Source of the DNA: Pseudomonas brassicacearum
GTDB lineage: Bacteria; Pseudomonadota; Gammaproteobacteria; Pseudomonadales; Pseudomonadaceae
Direction of reading: 5' to 3'
DNA: 64,000 nucleotides
NCBI RefSeq assembly: GCF_009601685.2
Contig: NZ_CP045701.2
Location: forward strand, 5,828,001-5,892,000
Under the pieces are notes generated by a model. That model worked only from the letters and a program-made list of their open reading frames with translations. It did no database searches and was not told the DNA's origin. Below are positions 26,189-35,813 of this stretch, in pieces (positions within the stretch are counted from its first letter, which is position 1; each line of letters begins with the position of its first letter). Made by a program: the position numbers and the translations under genes.

Positions 26189-27888
26189 TCCAGCGGCAAC
26201 CACTGCCAATGGCCATCCGGTTCGCTGCCTTCGGGCAAGGTCAGGGCGTACTTGCCGTAGCCGCCAAGGGTGCGCAGTTTCGGGATCAGGTAGGTTTGCG
26301 CGGCGTTGTAGAACACCGGTTCCATGTCCTGGGGCAAGCTGTCGAGGGTTTCACGCTGCATCAGTTGCGCCATGGAGTCCGGGCCGAAGTAGACCGGCAT
26401 CAGCAGGTCCTTGGGCACCACGTCGGCCATGGGTGGGAAACGTTTATCGAGGGTGCCGAGGGCCTTGTCCACCAACTTGTCATCGAGGGAGAACAGCAAG
26501 GTCGAACCGTGGCGTGCCAGGCTGACCCGCAGGAACGCCTTGCCGGTAATCGCATCGGGCTGCTCAGCTTCCTTGGCCAGGTAAGGGCCGAAACTGGAGC
26601 TGACCTGACGCTGCCACTGGTGCGTCGAGCCTGCTTGTTTCTCGACAACCGGGAATGCATGGTTGGCGACGTTGTTTTCATAGGCGCCCACCATCGAACC
26701 GAACAGGTTGCCCAAATCGGCGTCGAGCTTGCCGTCGTCTTCACTCAGGCTCGCCACCAGCAGCGGCGTGTACAGGCGCGAATCGGCGTACCAGCACAGG
26801 CCTGCGGCGCCGGCCACATGGTCGACCATGGCCTGGGCGGCTTTTTCGTCGGCACCCAGTTTTACCAGCAAGGGTTTGTGCTGCTCGGCGGCCAGGGGCA
26901 AGGCGACGCAGGCACTGGCGCCCATGGGCATGGCTTGCCAGATCGGCTTGAAGTCCAAGTCCGGCTGGTTTTCCAGCTCGTCCATCGCCAGGAAGCTGTG
27001 CCAGCCCTTGTCGTCCATGTCGAAACGCACGCCAGCGAAGTTGGGGATGAAACGCTGGTAACCCATGGCGAGCACGCTGGCGTTGACCGAGATACGTTGC
27101 TTGACCTCCGGCGCCTTGGGCGGCAGGCCAAAGGCTTCGGGGAACAGTTTTTCACCGGCCAGCAGCGCTTCGAGAGCCTGGGTCGAGACCATGCCGGGTT
27201 CATCGGTAGGGCCATTGCCTTTGTCGTAGAGCTTGGTCGGGTTGGACAGCACGACCAGCTTGTCGCCGTGGGAGGCGAAGACCAGGGATTTGCTGGCGTT
27301 ATAGCTGAGCTGATATAGCGCGACTTCGTCGCCGCCCACCTTCAGGTCACCCAGCTTGCTCAACTGGGTGTCGTCCATGGCGACTTTCGCCAACGGCTCC
27401 AAGACCTTGGCCAGGCCGCCGCGATCCATCACCAACAGGAAATCCTTGAGACGGCCATCGGCACCGCGCCAGAGCGCGACATCGGCCGGCTGGTCGAAAA
27501 GTGCTTCGATCAAGCTGTCCTGCAGCTTGAGGTCATGCTCGTAGATGATCCGGCGCAGGCTGCCGATCAACCCGAGACGGTCGGCATGGGCCTCGTAATA
27601 GAAGACGAAGTCCTCGGTGAGCGTGGCCTTGAGGAACGGCACCGCCAACAGGTCCTTGGGCAACTGGCTCAGGGAATGGGCCTCGAGCAAGCCGTCGGGA
27701 CGGCTCAAGCCGAGTTTTTCCAACGCCAGCTCCATGGGTGGCGCCTTGGGCTTGTTCATGAACCAGCCCAACCCGGCGGCCACACCGGCTACCAGGCACA
27801 GCCCGATCAGTATCGCCGGCCAGCGGCGCACAGGTTTGGCGACAGGTGTCGGCGTGGTCGGGGAAGCAGTGTTGTCGCTCATATTCAC
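26173..27888 (-). CDS. magB: DUF2138 membrane-anchored protein, MagB/YfaA-like
   Basis: 571 residues. A Thr/Pro-rich cytoplasmic lead, then one transmembrane helix near residues 24-44 ([22 protein letters not shown]), and a large periplasmic part. Family-type sequence includes [42 protein letters not shown] and [23 protein letters not shown]. No catalytic motif recognised. E. coli YfaA (DUF2138) has the same neighbours. Inference: inner-membrane anchor of the alpha-2-macroglobulin complex. The start could also be MSDNT six bases later. Confidence 0.85.
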   Translation of the reverse strand: MNMSDNTASPTTPTPVAKPVRRWPAILIGLCLVAGVAAGLGWFMNKPKAPPMELALEKLGLSRPDGLLEAHSLSQLPKDLLAVPFLKATLTEDFVFYYEAHADRLGLIGSLRRIIYEHDLKLQDSLIEALFDQPADVALWRGADGRLKDFLLVMDRGGLAKVLEPLAKVAMDDTQLSKLGDLKVGGDEVALYQLSYNASKSLVFASHGDKLVVLSNPTKLYDKGNGPTDEPGMVSTQALEALLAGEKLFPEAFGLPPKAPEVKQRISVNASVLAMGYQRFIPNFAGVRFDMDDKGWHSFLAMDELENQPDLDFKPIWQAMPMGASACVALPLAAEQHKPLLVKLGADEKAAQAMVDHVAGAAGLCWYADSRLYTPLLVASLSEDDGKLDADLGNLFGSMVGAYENNVANHAFPVVEKQAGSTHQWQRQVSSSFGPYLAKEAEQPDAITGKAFLRVSLARHGSTLLFSLDDKLVDKALGTLDKRFPPMADVVPKDLLMPVYFGPDSMAQLMQRETLDSLPQDMEPVFYNAAQTYLIPKLRTLGGYGKYALTLPEGSEPDGHWQWLPLEWKAL

Positions 27889-27912
27889 AAGGGCCTGTTC
27901 ATCCGTGGAGCG

Positions 27913-28701
27913 TTAGTAGTTGAAAGTCTTGACCAGCAACAGATCGCCAATGGCGCGCAGGGGCACGACAAAGGTCTCGCGTTTTTCATCGACGGTGTTT
28001 TCGTTGAGCACCAGGTTGATCTGCGAGGTGATCACCTCGTTCTGGTTGCTGGTCTCATCGAAGTTGTAGCCGCCGCTGCCGTAGTTGCCCCAATAGTTCA
28101 CGTAGACCAGGTAGGTACCGTGCATCGGCGCGGTCATGGTGAACATTTCAGGGCCCGGGCCATCGACGCCATCCGGGTCGAGACCACCGCCGTTGCTCAG
28201 CGCCGGCTGGCCGAAGAACGCATGTTGGCCGTCGGGCGTGACGATATGCAGGTCGAGCTCGGCCTTGGGGTCGTCCCAGCCCAGCACCACGCGGATCTGC
28301 GCCGGGGTGCGCAGGTGGTTGGCTTCATAGAATTGCACGCGCTTGAGGGACTGGCCTTCGGAGCTGCGCACCTCGACGCTGTTGGAGCCGGCGCCAAACG
28401 CATATGGCCGGGCGAAACGCCCCTCGTCGTCGGTGTAGAGATTCAGTGGATTGCCGTTGACCGCCAGGCTGTGGGGCTGGCGAGCCGTGCCCATGGCCTT
28501 GAGCCGGCCCTCGATCATCGTGCGGTTGCGCTGCACGCCCCGGTCGATGGGCGGCGTAGGATAGGCGACTTGCGGGTTTTCGGTGCGATCGAGCAAACCG
28601 CTGTAGCGCCAGCCGCCCACCGGCTCCGACATCTCGGCAGAAGGCTGCGCCCACGCCAACGGCGCGCCGAGCAACACAATCAATAAAGAAAGAAAACGCA
28701 C
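27913..28701 (-). CDS. magA: DUF2135 secreted protein, MagA/YfaP-like
   Basis: 262 residues from a GTG start. GGCAGGAGG (28714-28706) precedes that GTG with 4-5 nt spacing, and the resulting N-terminus VRFLSLLIVLLGAPLAWAQPS is a clean signal peptide. A longer TTG-initiated reading lacks a ribosome site. Core features mirror magF: PVGGWRYSGLLD, RPYAFGAGSNSVEVRSSEG, VLGWDDPKAELDLHIVTPDG, TYLVYVNYWGNYGSGGYNF, ending VVPLRAIGDLLLVKTFNY. First gene of the operon. Probable periplasmic or outer-surface partner of MagD. Confidence 0.88.
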   Translation of the reverse strand: MRFLSLLIVLLGAPLAWAQPSAEMSEPVGGWRYSGLLDRTENPQVAYPTPPIDRGVQRNRTMIEGRLKAMGTARQPHSLAVNGNPLNLYTDDEGRFARPYAFGAGSNSVEVRSSEGQSLKRVQFYEANHLRTPAQIRVVLGWDDPKAELDLHIVTPDGQHAFFGQPALSNGGGLDPDGVDGPGPEMFTMTAPMHGTYLVYVNYWGNYGSGGYNFDETSNQNEVITSQINLVLNENTVDEKRETFVVPLRAIGDLLLVKTFNY

Positions 28702-28705
28702 GTAT

Positions 28706-28749
28706 GCCTCCTGCCATGCATGACGCAACCCGGCGCCCTTCCTCGGCGC
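28706..28749 (-). promoter_or_regulatory. Ribosome site and RsmA-like hairpin in the magA leader
   Basis: On the minus strand the Shine-Dalgarno GGCAGGAGG (28714-28706) precedes the GTG. Nineteen nt further upstream a 5-bp stem (GCGCC/GGCGC, 28749-28733) presents the 7-nt loop GAGGAAG, so GGA is exposed in a hairpin loop, the classical RsmA/RsmE target form. A second GGA is in the ribosome site itself. Known: the P. aeruginosa mag operon is under the RetS/LadS/Gac-Rsm network. Direct binding here is inference. Confidence 0.6.
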
Positions 28750-28778
28750 TGTTTGTCATTATTCGGGTTTCGTCTGAA

Positions 28779-28934
28779 GGCCCCGTCGCAAGGGGGCCGT
28801 AGATGGCGCGAAGGTTAGCGATTCGGCGGATTATTAACAATCAGGGAACGCGCGATTCTGTGTGGGAAATCACGTACTGAGGGGGGGCGTGAGCCGAATA
28901 GAGGGTTTATTCGGCTCACCAGATGAGCCGAATA
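28779..28934. other. Two hairpins upstream of mag operon
   Basis: Part of the 600-bp gap between magA and xseB. GGCCCC (28779-28784) pairs with GGGGCC (28793-28798). Further out, GTGAGCCGAATA (28889-28900) pairs perfectly with TATTCGGCTCAC (28908-28919) over a 7-nt loop, and a third copy GAGCCGAATA follows at 28925-28934. These could be mag leader structure, an operator, or a terminator. No T-tract follows the larger stem. No gene was found in the gap. Confidence 0.55.
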
Positions 28935-29002
28935 CGGAAACTGACGTCACTTCTGACGAAACCCCGTGGCGAGGGAGCTTGCTCCCGTTCGACTGCGCCC
29001 TG

Positions 29003-29150
29003 TAGGAGCTGGCGAAGCCTGCGATCTTTTGATCTTTTGATCTTTTGATCTTTCGCTTGAGATTCAAGTGTCTTTGGAAAGATCGCAGCCTCGTTGCACT
29101 CGACAGCTCCTACACAGCTCACACTGCTCCTACACAGCTCCTACACAGCC
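29003..29150. repeat. GTAGGAGCTG-family palindrome with 11-bp tail repeats
   Basis: GTAGGAGCTGGCGAAGCC at the left, three GATCTTTT units, and CGACAGCTCCTAC at the right. The right arm is then repeated as 11-bp units (CAGCTCCTACA at 29104, a 9-nt variant, CTGCTCCTACA at 29124, CAGCTCCTACA at 29135), mirroring the left-arm array at 16607. REP-type sequence flanks both sides (28970-29000 and 29150-29175). Confidence 0.85.
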
Positions 29151-29302
29151 CAGCGGGAGCAAGCTCCCTCGTCACGAAAGCCGATCGAGCGCCGCCTGTA
29201 TCAGCTCACCCGTTGCGCTTCGATCTACCCCGCCCTGATTTGCCCGAACACCCCATGTCTGCTAGTGTCGCGCCGGTTTAACAGTCAACCGGAATAGCCG
29301 CC

Positions 29303-29545
29303 ATGGCCCGCAAAAAAGCTGCACTGGATTTCGAACAATCTCTGGCCGACCTGCAAACGCTGGTCGAGCGCCTGGAGAACGGCGAATTGTCGCTGGAAGA
29401 CTCGCTGACCGCCTTCGAGCAGGGTATCGGCTTGACTCGCGACTGCCAGGCGGCGCTGGCCCAGGCCGAGCAGAAGGTGCAATTGCTGCTCGAACGTGAC
29501 GGTGAGCTGACCGAAGAGCCTTTCGACGCGGAACAGCCTGAATGA
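29303..29545 (+). CDS. xseB: Exodeoxyribonuclease VII small subunit
   Basis: 80 residues, typical for Xse[44 protein letters not shown] is the conserved helical hairpin that binds XseA. With XseA it degrades single-stranded DNA in the cytoplasm. It heads the xseB-ispA-dxs order that is standard in gamma-proteobacteria, and its stop overlaps the ispA start (ATGA). Confidence 0.96.
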   Translation: MARKKAALDFEQSLADLQTLVERLENGELSLEDSLTAFEQGIGLTRDCQAALAQAEQKVQLLLERDGELTEEPFDAEQPE

Positions 29546-30429
29546 TCGGCGCTTATCAGGCCAGCAGCCAGGCCCGGGTCAATGCTGCTCTGGATACCTT
29601 GTTCAGCGCCCCGAGCCCGGAACTGGCGCGCCTGTACGAAGCCATGCGCTACAGCGTGATGAACGGCGGCAAGCGTGTGCGGCCGCTGTTGGCCTACGCG
29701 GCGTGCGAAGCCTTGGGCGGCCAGGCCGAGCAGGCCAACGGTGCTGCCTGTGCGGTGGAGTTGATCCACGCGTATTCGCTGGTGCACGACGACTTGCCGG
29801 CCATGGACGACGACGACCTGCGGCGCGGCCAGCCCACCACCCACAAGCAATTCGACGAAGCCTGCGCGATCCTGGCCGGCGACGGCCTGCAGAGCCTGGC
29901 CTTCAGCGCCCTGCTGGATCCGACCCTGAGCGATTGCCCGGCGCAGGTTCGCCTGGACATGGCCCGTGCCCTGGCGCTGGCGGCAGGCCCCGCCGGGATG
30001 GTCGGCGGCCAGGCCATCGACTTGGGTTCAGTGGGCCTGAAGCTGGACCAAGACGCCTTGGAATACATGCACCGGCACAAGACCGGCGCCTTGATCGAAG
30101 CCAGCGTCCAGCTCGGCGCCCTGGCCAGCGGCCGGGCCACGCCCGCCCAGTTGCAAGCCTTGCAGACCTACGCCCGAGCCATAGGCCTGGCGTTTCAGGT
30201 GCAGGACGACATCCTCGACGTCGAAAGCGATACCCAGACCCTGGGCAAACGCCAGGGCGCCGACATCGCGCGGGACAAGCCGACCTACCCGGCCCTGCTC
30301 GGCCTCGACGCCGCCAAGGCCTACGCCCTGGAGTTGCGCGACCAGGCCCTGGCCGCGCTGCGACCCTTTGACGCGGCGGCCGAGCCGTTGCGCGACTTGG
30401 CGCGTTATATCGTCGAACGACGCAGCTGA
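29542..30429 (+). CDS. ispA: Farnesyl diphosphate synthase
   Basis: 295 residues. First Asp-rich motif [17 protein letters not shown] and second [12 protein letters not shown], with GKRVRP near the N-terminus ([13 protein letters not shown]) binding isopentenyl diphosphate. It condenses IPP with DMAPP and GPP to form farnesyl diphosphate, the precursor of undecaprenyl phosphate, quinone tails and haem O. Coupled to xseB by a 4-bp overlap, and dxs follows 115 bp later, so precursor supply and condensation are clustered. Confidence 0.97.
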   Translation: MIGAYQASSQARVNAALDTLFSAPSPELARLYEAMRYSVMNGGKRVRPLLAYAACEALGGQAEQANGAACAVELIHAYSLVHDDLPAMDDDDLRRGQPTTHKQFDEACAILAGDGLQSLAFSALLDPTLSDCPAQVRLDMARALALAAGPAGMVGGQAIDLGSVGLKLDQDALEYMHRHKTGALIEASVQLGALASGRATPAQLQALQTYARAIGLAFQVQDDILDVESDTQTLGKRQGADIARDKPTYPALLGLDAAKAYALELRDQALAALRPFDAAAEPLRDLARYIVERRS

Positions 30430-30544
30430 TACAAGGTCAACCCATTCATAAGTGCGTATCGGCCAAGTTCCGGCCAACGCGTGGGCAGCTTGCGATCCAT
30501 AAGGTAAACTGCCGCCTCTTTCTATACCTATAACGATTCGCCTG

Positions 30545-32443
30545 ATGCCCACGACGTTTCAAGAGATTCCCCGCAAGCGCCCGACCACGCCCCTGCTGGA
30601 CCGCGCCAACACGCCGGACGGCCTGCGTCGCCTGGGTGAAGCCGAGCTGGAAACCCTGGCCGATGAGTTGCGCCTGGAACTGCTCTACACGGTCGGCCAG
30701 ACCGGTGGGCACTTCGGTGCAGGCCTGGGCGTCATCGAGCTGACGATCGCGTTGCATTACGTGTTCGACACTCCGGACGACCGGCTGGTGTGGGACGTCG
30801 GGCACCAGGCCTACCCGCACAAGATCCTCACCGGTCGTCGCGAGCGCATGGGCACGCTGCGCCAGAAGGACGGTATCGCCGCCTTCCCGCGCCGCTCCGA
30901 GAGCGAATACGACACCTTTGGCGTCGGCCACTCCAGCACCTCCATCAGCGCCGCCCTGGGCATGGCGATTGCCGCTCGCCTGCAAAACAGCGAGCGCAAG
31001 GCCATTGCCGTGATCGGCGACGGCGCATTGACCGCGGGCATGGCCTTCGAGGCGCTGAACCACGCGCCGGAAGTCAACGCCAACATGCTGGTGATCCTCA
31101 ACGACAACGACATGTCGATCTCGCGCAATGTCGGCGGGTTGTCCAACTATCTGGCAAAGATCCTCTCCAGCCGTACCTACGCCAGCATGCGCGAAGGCAG
31201 CAAGAAAGTGCTGTCGCGCCTGCCCGGCGCCTGGGAAATCGCCCGCCGCACCGAAGAATACGCCAAGGGCATGCTGGTCCCCGGCACGCTGTTCGAAGAA
31301 CTGGGCTGGAACTACATCGGCCCCATCGACGGCCACGACCTGCCCACCCTGATCGCCACCCTGCGCAACATGCGCGACCTCAAGGGCCCCCAGTTCCTGC
31401 ACGTGGTCACCAAGAAGGGCAAAGGCTTCGCCCCGGCGGAACTCGACCCGATCGGCTACCACGCCATCACCAAGCTCGAACCCCTGGACGCTCCGGCGGC
31501 CGCGCCGAAAAAGGCCGGCGGACCGAAGTATTCCGGCGTGTTCGGCCAATGGTTGTGCGACATGGCCGCCGCCGACCCGCGCCTGGTGGGCATCACCCCG
31601 GCGATGAAGGAAGGCTCGGACCTGGTGGCTTTCAGCGAACGCTACCCGCAGCGCTATTTCGACGTGGCGATTGCCGAGCAGCACGCCGTGACCCTCGCCG
31701 CCGGCATGGCCTGTGAAGGCGCAAAACCGGTGGTGGCGATCTATTCGACGTTCCTGCAACGGGCCTACGACCAACTGATTCATGACGTCGCGGTACAGAA
31801 CCTCGACGTGCTGTTCGCCATCGACCGCGCCGGTCTGGTGGGCGAAGACGGCCCGACCCACGCCGGCAGCTTCGACCTGTCGTTCCTGCGCTGCATCCCC
31901 GGCATGCTGGTGATGACCCCGAGCGATGAAAACGAGCTGCGCAAGATGCTCACCACCGGCCACCTGTTCAATGGTCCGGCGGCAGTACGCTACCCGCGTG
32001 GCACCGGCCCGAACGCAACGATCACGACCGACCTCGAGCCGATCGAGATCGGCAAGGGTGTGATCCGCCGCCAGGGCAAGCAAACCGCCCTGCTGGTGTT
32101 CGGCGTGCAACTGGCCCAAGCCCTGAAAGTCGCCGAGATTCTGGACGCCACCGTGGTGGACATGCGCTTCGTCAAACCCCTGGACGAAGCCCTGGTGCGC
32201 GAGATGGCCGGCAGCCATGACCTGCTGGTAACGGTCGAGGAAAACGCCATCATGGGCGGTGCCGGCGCTGCGGTCAGCGAATTCCTGGCGCGGGAAAACA
32301 TCCTCAAGTCCGTGCTGCACCTGGGCCTGCCAGACATCTATGTCGAACACGCCAAGCCGGCGCAGATGCTGGCCGAATGCGGGCTGGACGAGGCGGGGAT
32401 CGAAGCGGCGGTGCGTCAGCGGTTGCAGTTGTTGGGGCTGTAA
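30545..32443 (+). CDS. dxs: 1-deoxy-D-xylulose-5-phosphate synthase
   Basis: 632 residues, full length. Thiamine-diphosphate motif [17 protein letters not shown] (GDG...N), the N-terminal [29 protein letters not shown], and the transketolase pyrimidine region [17 protein letters not shown]. It makes DXP from pyruvate and glyceraldehyde 3-phosphate, the first step of the MEP pathway. The thiamine diphosphate cofactor links it to thiL in the next cluster. A 115-bp gap from ispA could hold its own promoter. Confidence 0.98.
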   Translation: MPTTFQEIPRKRPTTPLLDRANTPDGLRRLGEAELETLADELRLELLYTVGQTGGHFGAGLGVIELTIALHYVFDTPDDRLVWDVGHQAYPHKILTGRRERMGTLRQKDGIAAFPRRSESEYDTFGVGHSSTSISAALGMAIAARLQNSERKAIAVIGDGALTAGMAFEALNHAPEVNANMLVILNDNDMSISRNVGGLSNYLAKILSSRTYASMREGSKKVLSRLPGAWEIARRTEEYAKGMLVPGTLFEELGWNYIGPIDGHDLPTLIATLRNMRDLKGPQFLHVVTKKGKGFAPAELDPIGYHAITKLEPLDAPAAAPKKAGGPKYSGVFGQWLCDMAAADPRLVGITPAMKEGSDLVAFSERYPQRYFDVAIAEQHAVTLAAGMACEGAKPVVAIYSTFLQRAYDQLIHDVAVQNLDVLFAIDRAGLVGEDGPTHAGSFDLSFLRCIPGMLVMTPSDENELRKMLTTGHLFNGPAAVRYPRGTGPNATITTDLEPIEIGKGVIRRQGKQTALLVFGVQLAQALKVAEILDATVVDMRFVKPLDEALVREMAGSHDLLVTVEENAIMGGAGAAVSEFLARENILKSVLHLGLPDIYVEHAKPAQMLAECGLDEAGIEAAVRQRLQLLGL

Positions 32444-32464
32444 GTTCAGACAACACAAGCCCCT

Positions 32465-32549
32465 GTGGGAGCGAGCTTGCTCGCGATAACGGTAGATCCG
32501 TCAATATTCCATTGGCTGACACACTGCTATCGCGAGCAAGCTCGCCCAC
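32465..32549. repeat. REP pair between dxs and btuB
   Basis: GTGGGAGCGAGCTTGCTCGCGATA and, inverted 40 bp later, TATCGCGAGCAAGCTCGCCCAC form a REPIN-like hairpin. It occupies most of the 144-bp gap. Confidence 0.88.
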
Positions 32550-32587
32550 ACACTGGTTATGTGTGAATCAAGCATGATTGGAACCCC

Positions 32588-34468
32588 ATGAAACTCCGCC
32601 TCGCCCTCACGCTCTCCCTGCTCCCCACCCCCGATTTGCTGGCCGACACCTTCGAGCGCGACCAGGCGCTGAAGCTGCCCGACATCGTGATCAGCGCCAA
32701 CCGCCAGGTCGAGGCCCGCAACGACAGCAGTGCCGCCAATACCGTGTTCACCCGCGACGACATCGATCGCTTGCAGCCGGCCAGCGTCACTGACTTGCTC
32801 AGCCGCGTGCCAGGCGTGCAAGTGGCACCGTTGGGTGGGCGCGGCAGCCTGCCGGGGATTTACATTCGCGGCACCAAATCGGCCCAGAGCCTGGTGCTGG
32901 TGGACGGCCAGCGCGTCGGCAACGCCACCTCCGGTGACAGCAACCTGCAACGCCTGAACATCAACCAGATCGAGCGAGTGGAAGTGCTGCGCGGTTCGCG
33001 TTCGGTGATCTACGGTGCCGATGCGGTGGGTGGGGTGATCCAGATTTTCACCCGCCGCGGCAACGAGCAAGGCCTGCAACCGCGCCTGCATGTGGGCGTC
33101 GGCAGCCACCAGACCTGGGAACGCAGCCTGGGCCTGTCCGGTGGCGACGAGCAGACCCGCTTCGCCCTCGGCGCCAGCCTCGACGAGAGCGCCGGAAGCA
33201 ATCGGACCCACGAGTCCTACGCCAGCGACCGCGACGACGATGCCAACCGCAACCAGTCCTTGAGCTTGAGCCTGAGCCATGCGGCCAGCGATGATCTGGA
33301 AGTCGGCCTGAACCTGCTGGATAACCGCGGCAAAAGCGAATACGACAACCCGTTCGGCCGCTTCGACCCGACCACCTTCCAATCCCTGCCCCAACAACCC
33401 TACAGCGAGTTTGCGGTGAGCAGCTTCAGCACCTATGTGGACGGGCGAATCAACGATGCCTGGAAATCACGCCTGGAACTGGGCCACAGCGAGAACCGTG
33501 AAAAGACCTTCGACAAGCTCAGCGACGTCCGGGAAGTGTTCAACACCTACCGCGACTCCGTAACCTGGCAGAACGACGTGACGCTGGACGCTCGCAACAG
33601 CCTGATCGTCGGCGGCGACTGGTATCAGGACCGGGTCAACAGCAGCACGCCGTTCGACGAAGACAGCCGCTGGAACCGTGCCGCGTTCATCCAGCACCGA
33701 TTCCAGGCCGAAACCTTCTCCACCGAACTGGGCCTGCGTCGCGACCAGAACCAACAGTTCGGCGGCCAGAACAGTTGGAGCGGCACGCTCACCCTGCCGA
33801 TCAACCCGGACAATGACCTGTTGCTGACCTACAGCGAAAGCTTCCGCGCGCCGACCTTCAACGATCTGTACTACCCGAACTACAGCAACCCTGACCTGAA
33901 GCCCGAGACGGCGAAAAGCTACGAGCTGCAATGGCGCAGCCAACTGAGCGACAGCGCCCGCCTGGAGACCTCGCTGTACCGCACGGACCTGGAAGACGCG
34001 ATCATCTTTGGCAGCAACTCACGCCCGCAGAACGTTGCCTCGGCGCGGATCAACGGTTTTGAGATGGCCTACCTGCAGGATGTGTTCGGCTGGCAGGGCA
34101 ACCTGGCCCTGGCCATCATCGACCCGCGCGACCGCGACAGCGGCCACACCCTGGCCCGCCGCGCCCGACGGACCTTGAGCCTGGACCTGGACCGGCAATT
34201 CGACCGCCTGGGCCTGGGCGCCACCTGGCAAGCGGTGAGCAGCAGCTACGACGACGAAAACAACCGCAATGCCCTGGGCGGCTACGCCCTGCTCGGGTTG
34301 CGCGGCAGTTGGGCACTGACCCGGGAAGTGAAGCTGGAGATGAAAGTGGATAACCTGCTGGACAAGGGCTACAGCCGGGCGCTTTATAGCCATGATGGAA
34401 GCCAGTATGGGTATCGTGAAGAAGGTCGGGCCTGGCTGTTTGGGGTGACCTGGACTCCGTCTCTCTGA
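32588..34468 (+). CDS. btuB: TonB-dependent vitamin B12 receptor
   Basis: 626 residues. Short signal peptide (MKLRLALTLSLLPTPDLLAD), TonB box region LKLPDIVISAN, plug domain with LLSRVPGVQVAPLGGRGSLPGIYIRGTKS and VEVLRGSRSVIYGADAVGGVIQIFTR, then a 22-strand barrel ending in aromatic-type SYSRALYSHDGSQYGYREEGRAWLFGVTW. Length and plug match BtuB, the outer-membrane cobalamin transporter. A BtuF-like binding protein is encoded convergently just downstream. No room exists for a cobalamin riboswitch in the short upstream gap, so control is probably elsewhere. Confidence 0.9.
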   Translation: MKLRLALTLSLLPTPDLLADTFERDQALKLPDIVISANRQVEARNDSSAANTVFTRDDIDRLQPASVTDLLSRVPGVQVAPLGGRGSLPGIYIRGTKSAQSLVLVDGQRVGNATSGDSNLQRLNINQIERVEVLRGSRSVIYGADAVGGVIQIFTRRGNEQGLQPRLHVGVGSHQTWERSLGLSGGDEQTRFALGASLDESAGSNRTHESYASDRDDDANRNQSLSLSLSHAASDDLEVGLNLLDNRGKSEYDNPFGRFDPTTFQSLPQQPYSEFAVSSFSTYVDGRINDAWKSRLELGHSENREKTFDKLSDVREVFNTYRDSVTWQNDVTLDARNSLIVGGDWYQDRVNSSTPFDEDSRWNRAAFIQHRFQAETFSTELGLRRDQNQQFGGQNSWSGTLTLPINPDNDLLLTYSESFRAPTFNDLYYPNYSNPDLKPETAKSYELQWRSQLSDSARLETSLYRTDLEDAIIFGSNSRPQNVASARINGFEMAYLQDVFGWQGNLALAIIDPRDRDSGHTLARRARRTLSLDLDRQFDRLGLGATWQAVSSSYDDENNRNALGGYALLGLRGSWALTREVKLEMKVDNLLDKGYSRALYSHDGSQYGYREEGRAWLFGVTWTPSL

Positions 34469-34498
34469 TCCAGAACCTGTAGTGCCCGGACGGGCCTC

Positions 34499-34594
34499 TT
34501 CGCGAGCAAGCTCGCTCCCACAGTTGATCTTCAGTGGCCACAGGTTTTTGTGTTCACAACAGAATCCCATGTGGGAGCGAGCTTGCTCGCGATT
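34499..34594. repeat. REP pair between btuB and btuF-like gene
   Basis: TCGCGAGCAAGCTCGCTCCCAC and GTGGGAGCGAGCTTGCTCGCGA face each other over about 50 bp between the two convergent genes. A possible bidirectional transcript end. Confidence 0.88.
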
Positions 34595-34608
34595 GCAGGC
34601 GCTGCGGT

Positions 34609-35394
34609 CTATCTGTCTGGCGCAATCAATTCGCACAGCCGAGCCGTCGCCTCGATCATCTGCCCACTGGGTCGCTCCAGCCCCTTGTCATTGACCAGCA
34701 ACAACCGCCCCTGGGCCACCGGCCATTTTTTCCAGGCATCGAGCTGCGCCTGCTCCGTGGCCAGGATCATCTGCGGTTGGCGCTGCAACACCGATTCCAC
34801 ACTCACCTGCGGAGCCGGCAGGGCCTGATCGGCAAAGACATTGCGGGCCCCGCACACCGACAGCGCATCACTGATGATCTGCCCGCCTCCGACGGTATAC
34901 AACGGCCGGTCCCAGACTTGATAGAACACCAACAACGACGCGTCCCGTCGATAACGCTGACGTAGCGCTTCAACCTGCAGGCGCAACTCGGCCGCCCGCT
35001 GCACGCCCCGCTCCGGGCGTCCGAGTTGTGCGGCAATATCTTGGATTTGCGTGACGAGTTGGTCGAGGCTGTGGGGCTCGGCAACGTACATCGGGATTTT
35101 CAGCGCCTTGAGCTGCTCGCGCTGGGCCGGGCCGACACTGCCAGGCCAGAGCAGGAGCAGGTCGGGCTTGAGGCTGAGCAAACGCTCCACGTCCAGTTGG
35201 CCGTAACGCCCGACGGAAGGCAGGTCTTTAAGGATAGGCGGACGATCACCGCCATCCAGCACGCCCACCAGCAGGTCGGCGGAGTCCAGTTCAACGACGA
35301 TTTCCGACAGTGATGGCGCGAGGCTGACGACCCGCGAAGCCGCCATCGTCGAGGCGCTGGCGGCCAGCAGCAAGACCGCCAGCCAGCGGTTCAT
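34609..35394 (-). CDS. Cobalamin-binding periplasmic protein (BtuF-like)
   Basis: 261 residues with a signal peptide (LAVLLLAASASTMAAS). Class III cluster-A binding-protein features: RVVSLAPSLSEIVVEL, VGRYGQLDVERLLSLKPDLLLLWPG, LDQLVTQIQDIAAQLGR, and VGGGQIISDALSVCGARNVFAD. This is the BtuF-type domain that delivers B12 to BtuCD. The convergent btuB supports cobalamin as ligand. No btuC or btuD is nearby, so its ABC partner lies outside the window. The start overlaps the upstream membrane-protein stop. Confidence 0.87.
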   Translation of the reverse strand: MNRWLAVLLLAASASTMAASRVVSLAPSLSEIVVELDSADLLVGVLDGGDRPPILKDLPSVGRYGQLDVERLLSLKPDLLLLWPGSVGPAQREQLKALKIPMYVAEPHSLDQLVTQIQDIAAQLGRPERGVQRAAELRLQVEALRQRYRRDASLLVFYQVWDRPLYTVGGGQIISDALSVCGARNVFADQALPAPQVSVESVLQRQPQMILATEQAQLDAWKKWPVAQGRLLLVNDKGLERPSGQMIEATARLCELIAPDR

Positions 35395-35813
35395 CAGCCG
35401 AGTTGGCGCGGGATGCGGTACAGATAGAACAACACGGCAGTGGACAAGGCCAGCAGCATCAACGGCACCGCTTCCAAGCCAACGAACACCGCAAGGGCAC
35501 CGACCCAGGCTGGTAGCCCGGCCACCAGGAAGGCGGCGCGACGACGGGCCGCCAGGTCAATCCAAGCCTGGGGCTCTTCGCGCGTGTCGAGGGCTTTCTG
35601 GGTGGCGATCAGAGCTTCCCTGTACGGCCCGAAGAATCGCAGGCTGACAAACATCGACGCCATGCCGGCAATGAACAACGGCATCTCCAGCACCGGCAGA
35701 ATCGCTTCGCCCTGGCCGAACACCGCGTTGATCATGAACAGTGGCAGCAAGGCCAGGGCCAGGTATTTCCACCAACTGACGGACAGCCGCCGCCGGACTT
35801 GATCGCGCGTCAT
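35394..35813 (-). CDS. Conserved four-TM membrane protein, function unknown
   Basis: 139 residues with four hydrophobic segments ([74 protein letters not shown]), a basic N-terminus ([14 protein letters not shown]) and a charged central loop ([22 protein letters not shown]). No family recognised. It overlaps ribA by 4 bp upstream and the BtuF-like gene by one base downstream, so the three are co-transcribed. Nothing in the sequence ties it to riboflavin or B12. Confidence 0.75.
   Translation of the reverse strand: MTRDQVRRRLSVSWWKYLALALLPLFMINAVFGQGEAILPVLEMPLFIAGMASMFVSLRFFGPYREALIATQKALDTREEPQAWIDLAARRRAAFLVAGLPAWVGALAVFVGLEAVPLMLLALSTAVLFYLYRIPRQLG

Noticed and set aside
28702..28728. TTG start giving a nine-residue longer MagA
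   Set aside because: No ribosome site precedes it and it spoils the signal peptide, whereas the GTG at 28701 has GGCAGGAGG at proper spacing.
32444..32587. Cobalamin riboswitch upstream of btuB
   Set aside because: The gap is short and mostly an inverted REP pair; no B12-box-like sequence was seen.
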